10,167 nt of DNA. It comes from JBDTYT01 sp040005555 (lineage in GTDB: Bacteria > Actinomycetota > UBA4738 > HRBIN12). This document shows, in pieces, positions 1-6,014 of the stretch. The stretch is from positions 1-10,167 of the forward strand of contig JBDTYT010000064.1 of assembly GCA_040005555.1 (NCBI GenBank). Direction: 5' to 3'. The stretch's first letter is position 1. Every line of letters starts with the position of its first letter. Position numbers and translations under genes: made by a program. The notes below the pieces were generated by a model. That model did no database searches, was not told the origin of the DNA, and saw only the letters and a list, made by a program, of their open reading frames with translations.

Positions 1-1
1 G

Positions 2-352
2 GGAGAGATCACCCAGGAGGAGAAGGTGGACCTCCTCCGCCGCGCGAAGGCGGTTCTGTTCCCGATCGACTGGGAGGAGCCGTTCGGCCTCGTGATGACC
101 GAGGCGATGGCCTGCGGGACGCCGGTCATCGCCACCCCTCGCGGCTCGGTCCCCGAGGTGATCGCCGACGGCGAGACCGGCTGGATCGTGAGCGTGGAGC
201 ACTTCGCCGAGGAGGCCGCCGAGCGGCTCACGCATCTGTCCGAGATCGATCCGAATGCCTGCCGAGCTCGCGTCGAGCGCCTGTTCTCGAAGGAAGCGAT
301 GGTGTCGGGCTACGAGCGCATCTTCGAGGAGGTTGCCTCGGCCGGGGCCTGA
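2..352 (+). CDS. Glycosyltransferase family 4 (GT-B fold), C-terminal part only
   Basis: Only the last 116 residues or so are present; the frame is open to the left edge at base 2, so the true start lies outside the window. A GTG at 26 is internal to the domain and is not the start. The segment matches the nucleotide-sugar-binding half of GT4 enzymes: a hydrophobic strand (AVLFPIDW) is followed by EEPFGLVMTEAMACGTPVIA, the E-x7-E type motif that contacts the donor sugar nucleotide, then GSVPEVIADGETGWIV, the usual strand and loop after it. Members transfer a sugar from an activated donor to lipids, polysaccharides or small molecules. The acceptor cannot be deduced because the N-terminal acceptor domain is missing. 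The last 43 bases overlap the end of the convergent phosphoesterase gene. Family assignment is firm; substrate is unknown. Confidence 0.9.
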   Translation, partial: GEITQEEKVDLLRRAKAVLFPIDWEEPFGLVMTEAMACGTPVIATPRGSVPEVIADGETGWIVSVEHFAEEAAERLTHLSEIDPNACRARVERLFSKEAMVSGYERIFEEVASAGA

Positions 353-1218
353 GCTCGGTGGAGCTCGAGGTAGGTCGCCTCGGGCGGGACGAGGAACCGG
401 AACGGCGCGAACTTGCTCGTCCCCAGGCCCGGCGACAGCGACATCCACGCGCCCCCGAGCCGCATCAACCCGCTCGCGAGACGCCGAGGCATGACCGAGT
501 TCGTCACGAGCGGACCGACGATCGGGAGCGCGATCTGTCCACCGTGGGTGTGACCGGCGACGATGAGTTCGTACCCCGAGGCGGCCGTTTCTGGGGCCGA
601 GTCGGGCGAGTGCATGACCGCGAAGCCGAACCGCTCGGGGGATGTTCTCGGAACGATCCGCAGGTCGTGACGCCAGATGTGCGCGTCGTCCAATCCGAGG
701 AGCTCGACGGGCAAGCCTCCCAGGTCGACCTCACGGCGCACGTTCGTGAGGTCCTGCCAGCCGTCGGACTCGAGCATCGCCACCATCTCGCGCCACCGGC
801 CCCTCGCCGGTCGCCGGAGGGAGCGGCGCCGTTTCGGGAAGAAGTACAGGAACGGGTTGATCGGTCCGGGCACGTAGTAGTCGTTGGATCCGAGCACGAA
901 CCACGAGGCGAGGGCTCCTCGGATCGGTCGCACCGCGGCAACGGTCGTCTCCACCGCTTCCGGCTCGGCGAGCAAGTCCCCCGTCACCACGGTGACGTCG
1001 GCGGCGGGCAACGAGGACAGGAATCGCGTCTTCTTGGCGTCGTCCCGCGTGAAGTGGAGGTCCGACACGTGCAGCACGCTCAACGTCTCGGGACCGGTCG
1101 CCGGTAGGATGTTCAAACGGTGCCGTACCAGTCGGTACGCCCGGCGCTCGATGAGCACGCCGTACGCCACGCACAGCACGCCGAGCGCGAGAAGCACGAG
1201 CAGGATCGGGACCAACAC
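310..1218 (-). CDS. Membrane-anchored metallophosphoesterase (calcineurin-like)
   Basis: The protein is 302 residues if translation starts at the GTG at 1218. The frame stays open upstream to 1476, but that extension only mirrors the oppositely oriented yqeY gene, and a promoter-like sequence fits 1218. Residues 2-22 form one hydrophobic segment (LVPILLVLLALGVLCVAYGV), probably a membrane anchor or uncleaved signal. The calcineurin-like metal-binding motifs follow in order: DLH at 53-55, GD at 80-81, GSND at 110-113 where many relatives have GNHD, HSPD at 203-206 and GHTHGGQ at 222-228. The tail GLGTSKFAPFRF (264-275) is also typical of the YkuE-like branch. The family hydrolyses phosphodiesters or phosphomonoesters with a two-metal centre; substrate here is unknown. 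The 3' end runs 43 bases into the glycosyltransferase gene with no earlier stop. Confidence 0.9.
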   Translation of the reverse strand: MLVPILLVLLALGVLCVAYGVLIERRAYRLVRHRLNILPATGPETLSVLHVSDLHFTRDDAKKTRFLSSLPAADVTVVTGDLLAEPEAVETTVAAVRPIRGALASWFVLGSNDYYVPGPINPFLYFFPKRRRSLRRPARGRWREMVAMLESDGWQDLTNVRREVDLGGLPVELLGLDDAHIWRHDLRIVPRTSPERFGFAVMHSPDSAPETAASGYELIVAGHTHGGQIALPIVGPLVTNSVMPRRLASGLMRLGGAWMSLSPGLGTSKFAPFRFLVPPEATYLELHRAQAPAEATSSKMRS

Positions 1219-1254
1219 GGGAAGGCAGTCTACGGTGAGCGATCCAGGGCTCAA
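1219..1254 (-). promoter_or_regulatory. Candidate leaderless promoter of the metallophosphoesterase gene
   Basis: Read on the minus strand: TTGAGC (1254-1249; four of six match TTGACA), a 16-nt spacer, TAGACT (1232-1227; fits the TAnnnT pattern of actinobacterial -10 elements), eight bases, then the GTG start at 1218. This spacing would put the transcript start at or within one or two bases of the GTG, giving a leaderless mRNA. That agrees with the lack of a clear ribosome-binding site there. The promoter lies mostly inside the first codons of yqeY on the other strand. This is inferred from sequence only. Confidence 0.5.
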
Positions 1255-1690
1255 GGCGACGATCCAGGCCGACACCGTCGCTGCGCTGAAGGCCGGCGAG
1301 AAGATCAAGGTCGGCGCGCTCCGGATGCTCACGGCCGCGATCGTGAACAAGGAGAAAGAGCTGCGGCAGGAGCTCTCGGACGATGAGGTGCGCGAGGTCG
1401 CAGCCAAAGAGGTCAAGAAGCGGGCGGAATCGATCGAAGCCTTCGAGAGCGCCGGGCGGCAAGAGCTCGCCGACAAGGAGCAGACCGAGCGCGAGATCCT
1501 CCGAGCCTACGCGCCCGAACAGCTCTCCGAGGAGCAGGTCGATGCCCTGATCGAGGACGCGATCGCCTCGACCGGGGCCTCGGGTCCACAGGAGATGGGG
1601 AAGGTGATGGGCGCCGTGATGGCCGGCGCGAAGGGCAAGGTCGACGGTTCCGTCGTGCAGGCCAAGGTGCGAGCGCGTTTGGAGGGCTAG
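1235..1690 (+). CDS. yqeY: GatB/YqeY-family protein
   Basis: This is a 151-residue protein, close to the usual size of about 150 for stand-alone YqeY proteins. The GTG at 1235 is chosen because the YqeY domain begins almost at once (LKATIQADTVAALKAGEKIK); the frame is open further upstream but that stretch is antisense to the phosphoesterase. Family hallmarks are visible: KVGALRMLTAAIVNKEKE (26-43), the charged helix EVAAKEVKKRAESIEAF (54-70), and the helical tail YAPEQLSEEQVDALIED (92-108) followed by GPQEMGKVMGAVM (117-129). The fold resembles the tail domain of GatB, the amidotransferase subunit that contacts tRNA; the role of free-standing YqeY is not well established. A GGGAAGG at 1219-1225, nine bases before the start, may be a weak ribosome-binding site. 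The gene ends 12 bp from the convergent PBP gene. Confidence 0.92.
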   Translation: MSDPGLKATIQADTVAALKAGEKIKVGALRMLTAAIVNKEKELRQELSDDEVREVAAKEVKKRAESIEAFESAGRQELADKEQTEREILRAYAPEQLSEEQVDALIEDAIASTGASGPQEMGKVMGAVMAGAKGKVDGSVVQAKVRARLEG

Positions 1691-1702
1691 GCGCCCCTCG
1701 CT

Positions 1703-4156
1703 TCAGCCGCCTGGACCGGACGAAGGACTCGGAGACGGCGAGGGCGTCGGCGCTGGTGCGCCCTTCTGCCCCACCACGATGGTCACCGCCGATCCGGGGT
1801 CGACCTGCTTGTTCCCGATCGGCACCTGCGACAGCACGACGCCCTCCTGGTGCTTGTCGGTGACCTCGACGAACTGGACGTTCGCGATGAGCCCGGCCTT
1901 GTCGAGAGCGTTGACGGCATTGTCCTGGGTAAGGCCGACCACTCGGGGGACGGTCACCGCTTCGAGCTGGCCGTTGCTCACCTGGATGTGCACCGCGCTC
2001 CCGAGCACGACGTTCGCGCCCCCGCCCGGCGTCTGCCCGATGACCGTGTTGAGCGCTTGGCTCGACGGCGTCTTCTCGACGATCGGCGTGAAGTTCGCGT
2101 CCACGAGGGCGGTCTGTGCCTCATCCGACTTCAAGCCCACGACATCGGGCACCTTGCCGTGCTCGGGCGCCGGAGGTGCCTCGAACCCCTCGACAGGAAC
2201 ACCGACGAGCGCCTTCACCATGAACGCTCGCCAGATCGGCGCCGCGAGCGTTCCGCCGAACACCGAGTGACCGTAGTAGCTGTCCATCGGGATGTTGCCC
2301 TGCGGGAACCCCACCCAGACGGCCGTGGAGACCTGAGGTGTGTACCCCGCGAAGTACACGTTGTTGTAGTCCTGCCCGGTGCCGGTCTTGCCCGCGAGAG
2401 GTCGTCCGGGGATGATCGCAGCCGTTCCGGTTCCGCTGCTGATGACTCGCTCGAGCATCGCGGTCACCAGATGGGCGATGTCGGGATCGATGACCTGCTT
2501 GCAGTTGTTCTTGTGCTGGTACAGCTTGTTGCCGTTCGGCAGCATCACCCGTGCGATGGCGAACGGCTTGCAATGGATACCGTCGTTCGCGAGGGTCGAG
2601 TACCCCGACGCCATGTCGAGCGTCGACACCTCCTCGACGCCGAGCGTGATCGCCGGCACCGCGTCGAGCGGCGACGTGATGCCCATCTGGTGCGCGGCCG
2701 TCACGATGTTCTCGGCCCCGACGTCGAGGGCCAGCTGCGCGAACACCACGTTCACCGAGTCTTGCGTCGCCGTCCACAGGTTCATGTAGCCGCCGCTGCC
2801 CTCGGCGTTGTGCACGCAATGGTCGGCCGAGATCCAGAGCGGTGAGCAGAACGGCGATTGCCCTGAGTACACCTTGCCCGGCGGGATCCCGTTCTCGAAC
2901 GCCGCGACGAGCGTGTAGGGCTTGAACGCGGAGCCGACCTGCCGGATACCGTGCCACGCCAGGTCGAGCTGATCGCGTTTGTAATCTTTGCCGGAAAGCA
3001 TCGCGCGGATGGCTCCGGTCTTCGCGTCGACCGAGACGAGCGAAACGTCCGGACCGCCCTTCTTGGAGATGTTCGGACTGGCGTCGACGGCGTCTTGGGC
3101 GTCCTGCTGCCACGCCGGGTCAAGCGTCGTGTAGATCTTCAGACCGCCCTGATACAGGGTATGGAGACGCTGCGCGTATGTCGTGCCGAACGCGTCGTAC
3201 TCGTGGTTGTTCACGTCGAGGATCGACTGGGTCAAGAAGTGCACGAAGAACGGAGGAACCTTCTTCTTCGTCTGTCCCACATCTGGGACGAGAGCGATCG
3301 GTTGTTGCTTGGCCTTGTCGATCCTCTTCTGCGACACCCAGCCGAGCTCCGCCAGGTGATCCAGAACGTCGTTGCGACGGTTCAGCGCGTGATCGGGATG
3401 GACGACGGGGTCGTAGTAGCCGGGCGCCCGGATCAGCGCCGCGAGCAGTGCGGATTGCGTCAGGTCGAGCTTCTTCGCCGGCTCCCCGAAGTAGTAGCGA
3501 GCCGCCGTTCCGATGCCGTAGACCCCGTTGCCCAGGTACACCTCGTTCAGATACATCGCGAGGATCTGGTCCTTCGAGTACGTCTCCTCCAGCCGGATCG
3601 CCAGCGCCGCCTCCTGGAACTTGCGCGCGAAGGTCTGAGCCGTGTCCCCGATCACAGCCTGTTTCACGAGCTGCTGCGTGATCGTCGAACCGCCTTGGGT
3701 GATCTGTCCGGCCGCGAGGTTCGCGATGAGCGCCCGGATCACCGAGGGAACGTTCAACGCGCCGTGCTGGTAGAAGCCGTCGTCCTCGATCGCGAGCACC
3801 GACTCTCGTGCGATCGGTGCGATCTTGTCGAGGTGCACGATCTCCCGGTTCTCGTCGAGGTAGATCGTCTGCAGGACGGAGCCATCCTTCGCGTAGATCG
3901 TTGAGCGCTCGGGGAAGTGGGGCACCCGCGTGAAGTCCGCCCCGGCCTGGTCCAGCCGATCGTTCAGGGCGTTCGCTCCCATCCCGAGCGCTCCGAACAG
4001 CGGCAGCAAGACGAGGGCCACGAGGGTGGCACCGACCGCCATCGTCGCGGTGATGAGCACCGGCAGGAGCGGCGCGATCGTTCGCCCGCGCGGCTCCAGC
4101 CTCGGAGCGGGGGACGGGGTCGTCGGACGGTGCCGAGGAGGGGCTTGCGTGGCCAC
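1703..4156 (-). CDS. Bifunctional class A penicillin-binding protein with two PASTA domains
   Basis: The 817-residue protein builds and cross-links peptidoglycan outside the membrane. In order: a short cytoplasmic Pro/Arg-rich tail (1-27); one membrane segment (about 28-56); a GT51 transglycosylase domain with the catalytic glutamate E124 in EDDGFYQH, then GGSTITQQLVKQ (155-166) and the RKF...LNEVYLGNGVYGIG block (178-216); and a transpeptidase domain with all three signatures, S409-A-F-K412 (nucleophile Ser409), S467-V-N469 and K590-T-G-T. Two PASTA repeats follow (about 667-728 and 733-797, beginning KVPDVVGL and VTVPRVVGL). The end is a Pro/Ser-rich low-complexity tail. The layout matches actinobacterial PonA/PonA2-type enzymes, whose PASTA domains are thought to sense cell-wall material. 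All catalytic residues are present. It starts at a GTG and is divergent from nfeD. Confidence 0.96.
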   Translation of the reverse strand: MATQAPPRHRPTTPSPAPRLEPRGRTIAPLLPVLITATMAVGATLVALVLLPLFGALGMGANALNDRLDQAGADFTRVPHFPERSTIYAKDGSVLQTIYLDENREIVHLDKIAPIARESVLAIEDDGFYQHGALNVPSVIRALIANLAAGQITQGGSTITQQLVKQAVIGDTAQTFARKFQEAALAIRLEETYSKDQILAMYLNEVYLGNGVYGIGTAARYYFGEPAKKLDLTQSALLAALIRAPGYYDPVVHPDHALNRRNDVLDHLAELGWVSQKRIDKAKQQPIALVPDVGQTKKKVPPFFVHFLTQSILDVNNHEYDAFGTTYAQRLHTLYQGGLKIYTTLDPAWQQDAQDAVDASPNISKKGGPDVSLVSVDAKTGAIRAMLSGKDYKRDQLDLAWHGIRQVGSAFKPYTLVAAFENGIPPGKVYSGQSPFCSPLWISADHCVHNAEGSGGYMNLWTATQDSVNVVFAQLALDVGAENIVTAAHQMGITSPLDAVPAITLGVEEVSTLDMASGYSTLANDGIHCKPFAIARVMLPNGNKLYQHKNNCKQVIDPDIAHLVTAMLERVISSGTGTAAIIPGRPLAGKTGTGQDYNNVYFAGYTPQVSTAVWVGFPQGNIPMDSYYGHSVFGGTLAAPIWRAFMVKALVGVPVEGFEAPPAPEHGKVPDVVGLKSDEAQTALVDANFTPIVEKTPSSQALNTVIGQTPGGGANVVLGSAVHIQVSNGQLEAVTVPRVVGLTQDNAVNALDKAGLIANVQFVEVTDKHQEGVVLSQVPIGNKQVDPGSAVTIVVGQKGAPAPTPSPSPSPSSGPGG

Positions 4157-4180
4157 GACCGGGCAAGGATACGCCCGGTC
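4157..4180. repeat. Perfect inverted repeat (8-bp arms, 8-bp centre), operator-like
   Basis: GACCGGGC (4157-4164) and GCCCGGTC (4173-4180) are exact reverse complements separated by eight bases (AAGGATAC on the plus strand). The repeat abuts the PBP start codon and its centre holds the candidate PBP -10 box. The position fits a repressor site or a structure affecting initiation. An imperfect 12-bp dyad centred on CCCGGG (4178-4189) overlaps its right edge. No regulator is identified. GC-rich arms raise the chance of coincidence. Confidence 0.4.
4166..4171 (-). promoter_or_regulatory. Candidate -10 element of the PBP gene
   Basis: On the minus strand TATCCT (4171-4166) fits the TAnnnT form of an actinobacterial -10 box and ends nine bases before the PBP GTG start at 4156. 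No convincing ribosome-binding site precedes the start, so a leaderless or near-leaderless transcript is likely. I see no good -35 hexamer at 16-19 bases. The box lies in the centre of the inverted repeat at 4157-4180. Confidence 0.4.
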
Positions 4181-4186
4181 CCCGGG

Positions 4187-4198
4187 TACGATGAGGAA
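4187..4198 (+). promoter_or_regulatory. Candidate nfeD -10 box and ribosome-binding site
   Basis: TACGAT at 4187-4192 fits TAnnnT and ends 11 bases before the nfeD ATG at 4204. GAGGAA at 4193-4198 follows directly, five bases before the ATG, and looks like a ribosome-binding site. The two cannot both work as drawn, since a start driven by this -10 box would fall at or past the GAGGAA. Either the promoter is further upstream, overlapping the PBP promoter, or the transcript is nearly leaderless. GAGGAA supports the ATG at 4204 as the start. Confidence 0.3.
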
Positions 4199-4203
4199 CG
4201 TCC

Positions 4204-5535
4204 ATGCGCCGCATCGGTTTCGTCATGCTCACGCTGCTCGCCGTCACCTCGCCGGCGATCGCGCGCGCCCAGTCCTCAGCCGCCGCCGAAGCCCCGAAGG
4301 TGCTCGTCGTCAAGGTCGATGGCTCCATCGACCGAACGGTCGCGTCGTACCTGCGCGAGTCGCTCGACGCAGCGGAAGCGGACGGTTCGACCGTGATCGT
4401 GCAGCTCGACACCGCCGGTACGCTCGATCAAGATGCGGTCGCACTCGCGCAGCGCATCCACGACGCGACGGTACCGGTCATCGTGTGGGTGGGGCCGTCG
4501 CCGGCGAAGGCGGCGGGCGCGGGGGTACTGTTCATGTACGCGTCGAGTGAGGCCGTCGTCGCTCCCGGCGCCGGTATCGGCCCGCTCGAGCCCCTCGACC
4601 TCACCCGGCCCGAGTCCGAGGGCATCGCGAAGTCGGCCGTCGCGAATCTCGTGAGCGGGTGGGCTCGCGACTTCGGGAAGCCGAACCCCTCCGCCTTCCC
4701 GGCGGCCCCCCTCCCGGCGCAGGCCGCGATCGACGGCCACATCGCGCAGTTCGCTGCCGCGTCCATCCCCGACCTCTTGGACAAGCTCGACGGCACGATG
4801 GCGCCCACGACGGGGGGGAACGTGATCTTGCACACCAAGATCGCGCTGAGCCCGAGCGAGACTCCGGTGGACGTGCGTTTCACGGGTCTGGGTCCCGTCG
4901 ACCGTGTCCTGCACGCGATGGCGTCGCCGGCCGCGATCTACGTCCTGCTCGTCCTCGGGTTCGCCGCGATCGCGTTCGAGCTCACGCAGCCCGGGTTCGG
5001 GTTCGCGGGGTTCAGCGGGATCGGCATGCTCTCGCTGGGTGTCTACGGGCTCACCGTTGTGCCCTCATCGTGGATCGGTCTCGGACTGCTCGTGCTCGGC
5101 GTCGTCGGGATGGCGGCCGACGTCGTGCTGCGGCGCCTGGGGCCGCTGACGATCGGGGGACTGTTGGCGTTCGTCCTCGGATCGGTGCTCGCGTTCCGAG
5201 CGGTGGCGCCCCCGATCCGGATCTCGCCGTGGCTCATCGGGTTCTTCGCCGTGTCGAGCCTCCTCTATTACGGCTTCGCCCTGACGGTCGCGACGCAGTC
5301 CCGCGAACGGATCACCTCGACGCAGCGCGGGCTCGTCGGACTGGTCGGGGAAGCCCGGGGGGAGCTGAAGCCGGAGGGCCCGGTTTTCGTGAAGGGCGCA
5401 CTGTGGCGCGGTCGCAGCGGCGACGGCCCGATCCCCGCGGGCACCCGCGTTCGGGTCCGGGCCGTCGAGGGCCTCGTCCTGCGGGTCGAGCCCGACCCCG
5501 GTGACCCGGGTCGCGAGATCCCCGAGCTCGACTGA
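4204..5535 (+). CDS. nfeD: NfeD-family membrane protein with ClpP-like domain, serine position changed
   Basis: The 443-residue protein has the full long-NfeD layout. A signal peptide comes first (1-22, ending AIARAQ). Next is a ClpP/SppA-like domain (about 31-200) with VVKVDGSIDRTVASYL, TVIVQLDTAGTLDQDA and VAPGAGIGPLEPL. Several membrane segments follow between about 243 and 363, and a C-terminal OB-fold NfeD domain (about 374-431) ends it. In studied archaeal NfeD (PH1510) a Ser-Lys pair cuts the tail of a partner stomatin. Here the usual AASAG serine motif reads AAGAG, with Gly105 at the serine position, while Lys143 fits the lysine position. The enzyme may therefore be inactive as a protease or use another serine. 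Stomatin/SPFH genes often lie next to nfeD, but none is present here; whiB follows. Family call is firm; activity is uncertain. Confidence 0.93.
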   Translation: MRRIGFVMLTLLAVTSPAIARAQSSAAAEAPKVLVVKVDGSIDRTVASYLRESLDAAEADGSTVIVQLDTAGTLDQDAVALAQRIHDATVPVIVWVGPSPAKAAGAGVLFMYASSEAVVAPGAGIGPLEPLDLTRPESEGIAKSAVANLVSGWARDFGKPNPSAFPAAPLPAQAAIDGHIAQFAAASIPDLLDKLDGTMAPTTGGNVILHTKIALSPSETPVDVRFTGLGPVDRVLHAMASPAAIYVLLVLGFAAIAFELTQPGFGFAGFSGIGMLSLGVYGLTVVPSSWIGLGLLVLGVVGMAADVVLRRLGPLTIGGLLAFVLGSVLAFRAVAPPIRISPWLIGFFAVSSLLYYGFALTVATQSRERITSTQRGLVGLVGEARGELKPEGPVFVKGALWRGRSGDGPIPAGTRVRVRAVEGLVLRVEPDPGDPGREIPELD

Positions 5536-5668
5536 GGAGCTTCCGCTTCCCATCCGGTTCTGACCTGTGCGTTTTCGGTCGCGGACGCAGGCGGATGTGA
5601 AACGAACCGAATCCTCACGACGTCCAGATACGAAATCCTTTCTGAGACGTCCGAGGAGGTCACTCGCC
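5536..5668 (+). promoter_or_regulatory. Leader region of the whiB gene, with strong ribosome-binding site
   Basis: This 133-bp stretch between nfeD and whiB has no coding sequence I can support. It contains the most A/T-rich patch in the window (about 5628-5645), a near-perfect inverted repeat at 5619-5651, and a very strong ribosome-binding site, GAGGAGGT at 5653-5660, eight bases before the whiB GTG at 5669. I could not place a convincing -35/-10 pair. A leader this long with a strong site contrasts with the leaderless-looking starts elsewhere in the window, and whiB genes often have long untranslated leaders. Confidence 0.55.
5619..5651 (+). repeat. Inverted repeat / possible mRNA hairpin just before the whiB ribosome-binding site
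   Basis: GACGTCCAGA (5619-5628) pairs with TCTG-A-GACGTC (5641-5651): ten base pairs with one bulged A, enclosing a 12-base A/T-rich loop (5629-5640). Only one base separates the right arm from GAGGAGG. It could be a hairpin controlling translation of whiB, or a DNA operator; each outer half is itself the palindrome GACGTC. There is no T-run after it, so it is not an ordinary terminator. Confidence 0.45.
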
Positions 5669-5950
5669 GTGGCGGAGCGCGTTCGTGGAGATTGGACCCG
5701 GGGGTGGCAGTTCGACGCCGCCTGCAAGGGTGCGGACTCCACGCTGTTCTTCGCCCCGAACTACTTCGAGCGGCGAGAGGAGAAGGACGCTCGGGAGGCC
5801 CGTGCCAAGGTGTTCTGCCGACGCTGTCCGGTGCGGGAGCAGTGCCTGGACTTCGCCCTGCGGGTCCGAGAGACGCACGGCATCTGGGGCGGGCTGAACG
5901 AGATGGAACGCCGACAGCTGCTCCGGCGTCGGCAGCTCGCCGCCGGTTGA
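5669..5950 (+). CDS. WhiB-family iron-sulfur transcriptional regulator
   Basis: This is a 93-residue protein starting at the GTG at 5669. The start is fixed by GAGGAGGT eight bases upstream; the frame is open further back to 5567 but that part reads as leader. The four cluster-binding cysteines are C19, C50, C53 and C59, in the standard C...CxxCx5C pattern (FCRRCPVREQC). The turn motif GIWGG is at 71-75, followed by a basic tail (RRQLLRRRQ) suited to DNA contact. WhiB proteins bind a [4Fe-4S] cluster, usually act with the principal sigma factor, and respond to redox or nitric oxide or control division and secondary metabolism. Which paralogue this is (WhiB1, WhiB2, WhiA-linked or other) cannot be told from sequence reading alone. 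It stands alone, after nfeD and before a RidA-like gene. Confidence 0.96.
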   Translation: MAERVRGDWTRGWQFDAACKGADSTLFFAPNYFERREEKDAREARAKVFCRRCPVREQCLDFALRVRETHGIWGGLNEMERRQLLRRRQLAAG

Positions 5951-6014
5951 CATCAGGCGGGCGCGCCTCGAAGAGCGCCACCTCCGGTCACCTCACGTCT
6001 GACAGAATCGCCGG

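Noticed and set aside
1219..1476. N-terminal extension of the phosphoesterase reading frame by 86 residues
   Set aside because: It is antisense to the well-supported yqeY gene, is Ser/Ala/Arg-rich with no family similarity, and the promoter and membrane anchor fit a start at 1218.
1682..1699. GAGGG ... CCCTC hairpin between the yqeY and PBP stop codons
   Set aside because: Only five pairs with an unstable loop and no T-run on either strand; too weak to call a terminator.
2121..3113. Long open frames in other phases over the PBP, SelB, SelA and NfeD genes (for example 2121-3113 minus, 1850-2845 plus, 7652-8899 plus)
   Set aside because: They are Arg/Pro/Gly-rich translations expected from off-frame reading of high-GC coding sequence and contain no recognisable domains, while the frame beneath each is a clear protein family.
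5536..5553. GGAGC/GCTTCC near-hairpin right after nfeD
   Set aside because: Needs a bulge, four-base loop only, and no T-run follows directly; not supported as a terminator.
5533..5950. UGA read-through (selenoprotein) at the nfeD or whiB stop codons
   Set aside because: Sequence after both TGA codons does not continue the protein family, and the proteins are already full length.
5947..5952. Exact TTGACA overlapping the whiB stop codon
   Set aside because: No -10-like hexamer lies 16-18 bases downstream, and the next gene starts 63 bases later with a different candidate -10 box. Most likely chance.
5960..5979. GGCGC ... GCGCC hairpin downstream of whiB
   Set aside because: Five pairs, ten-base loop and no T-run; such pairs are common at this GC content.
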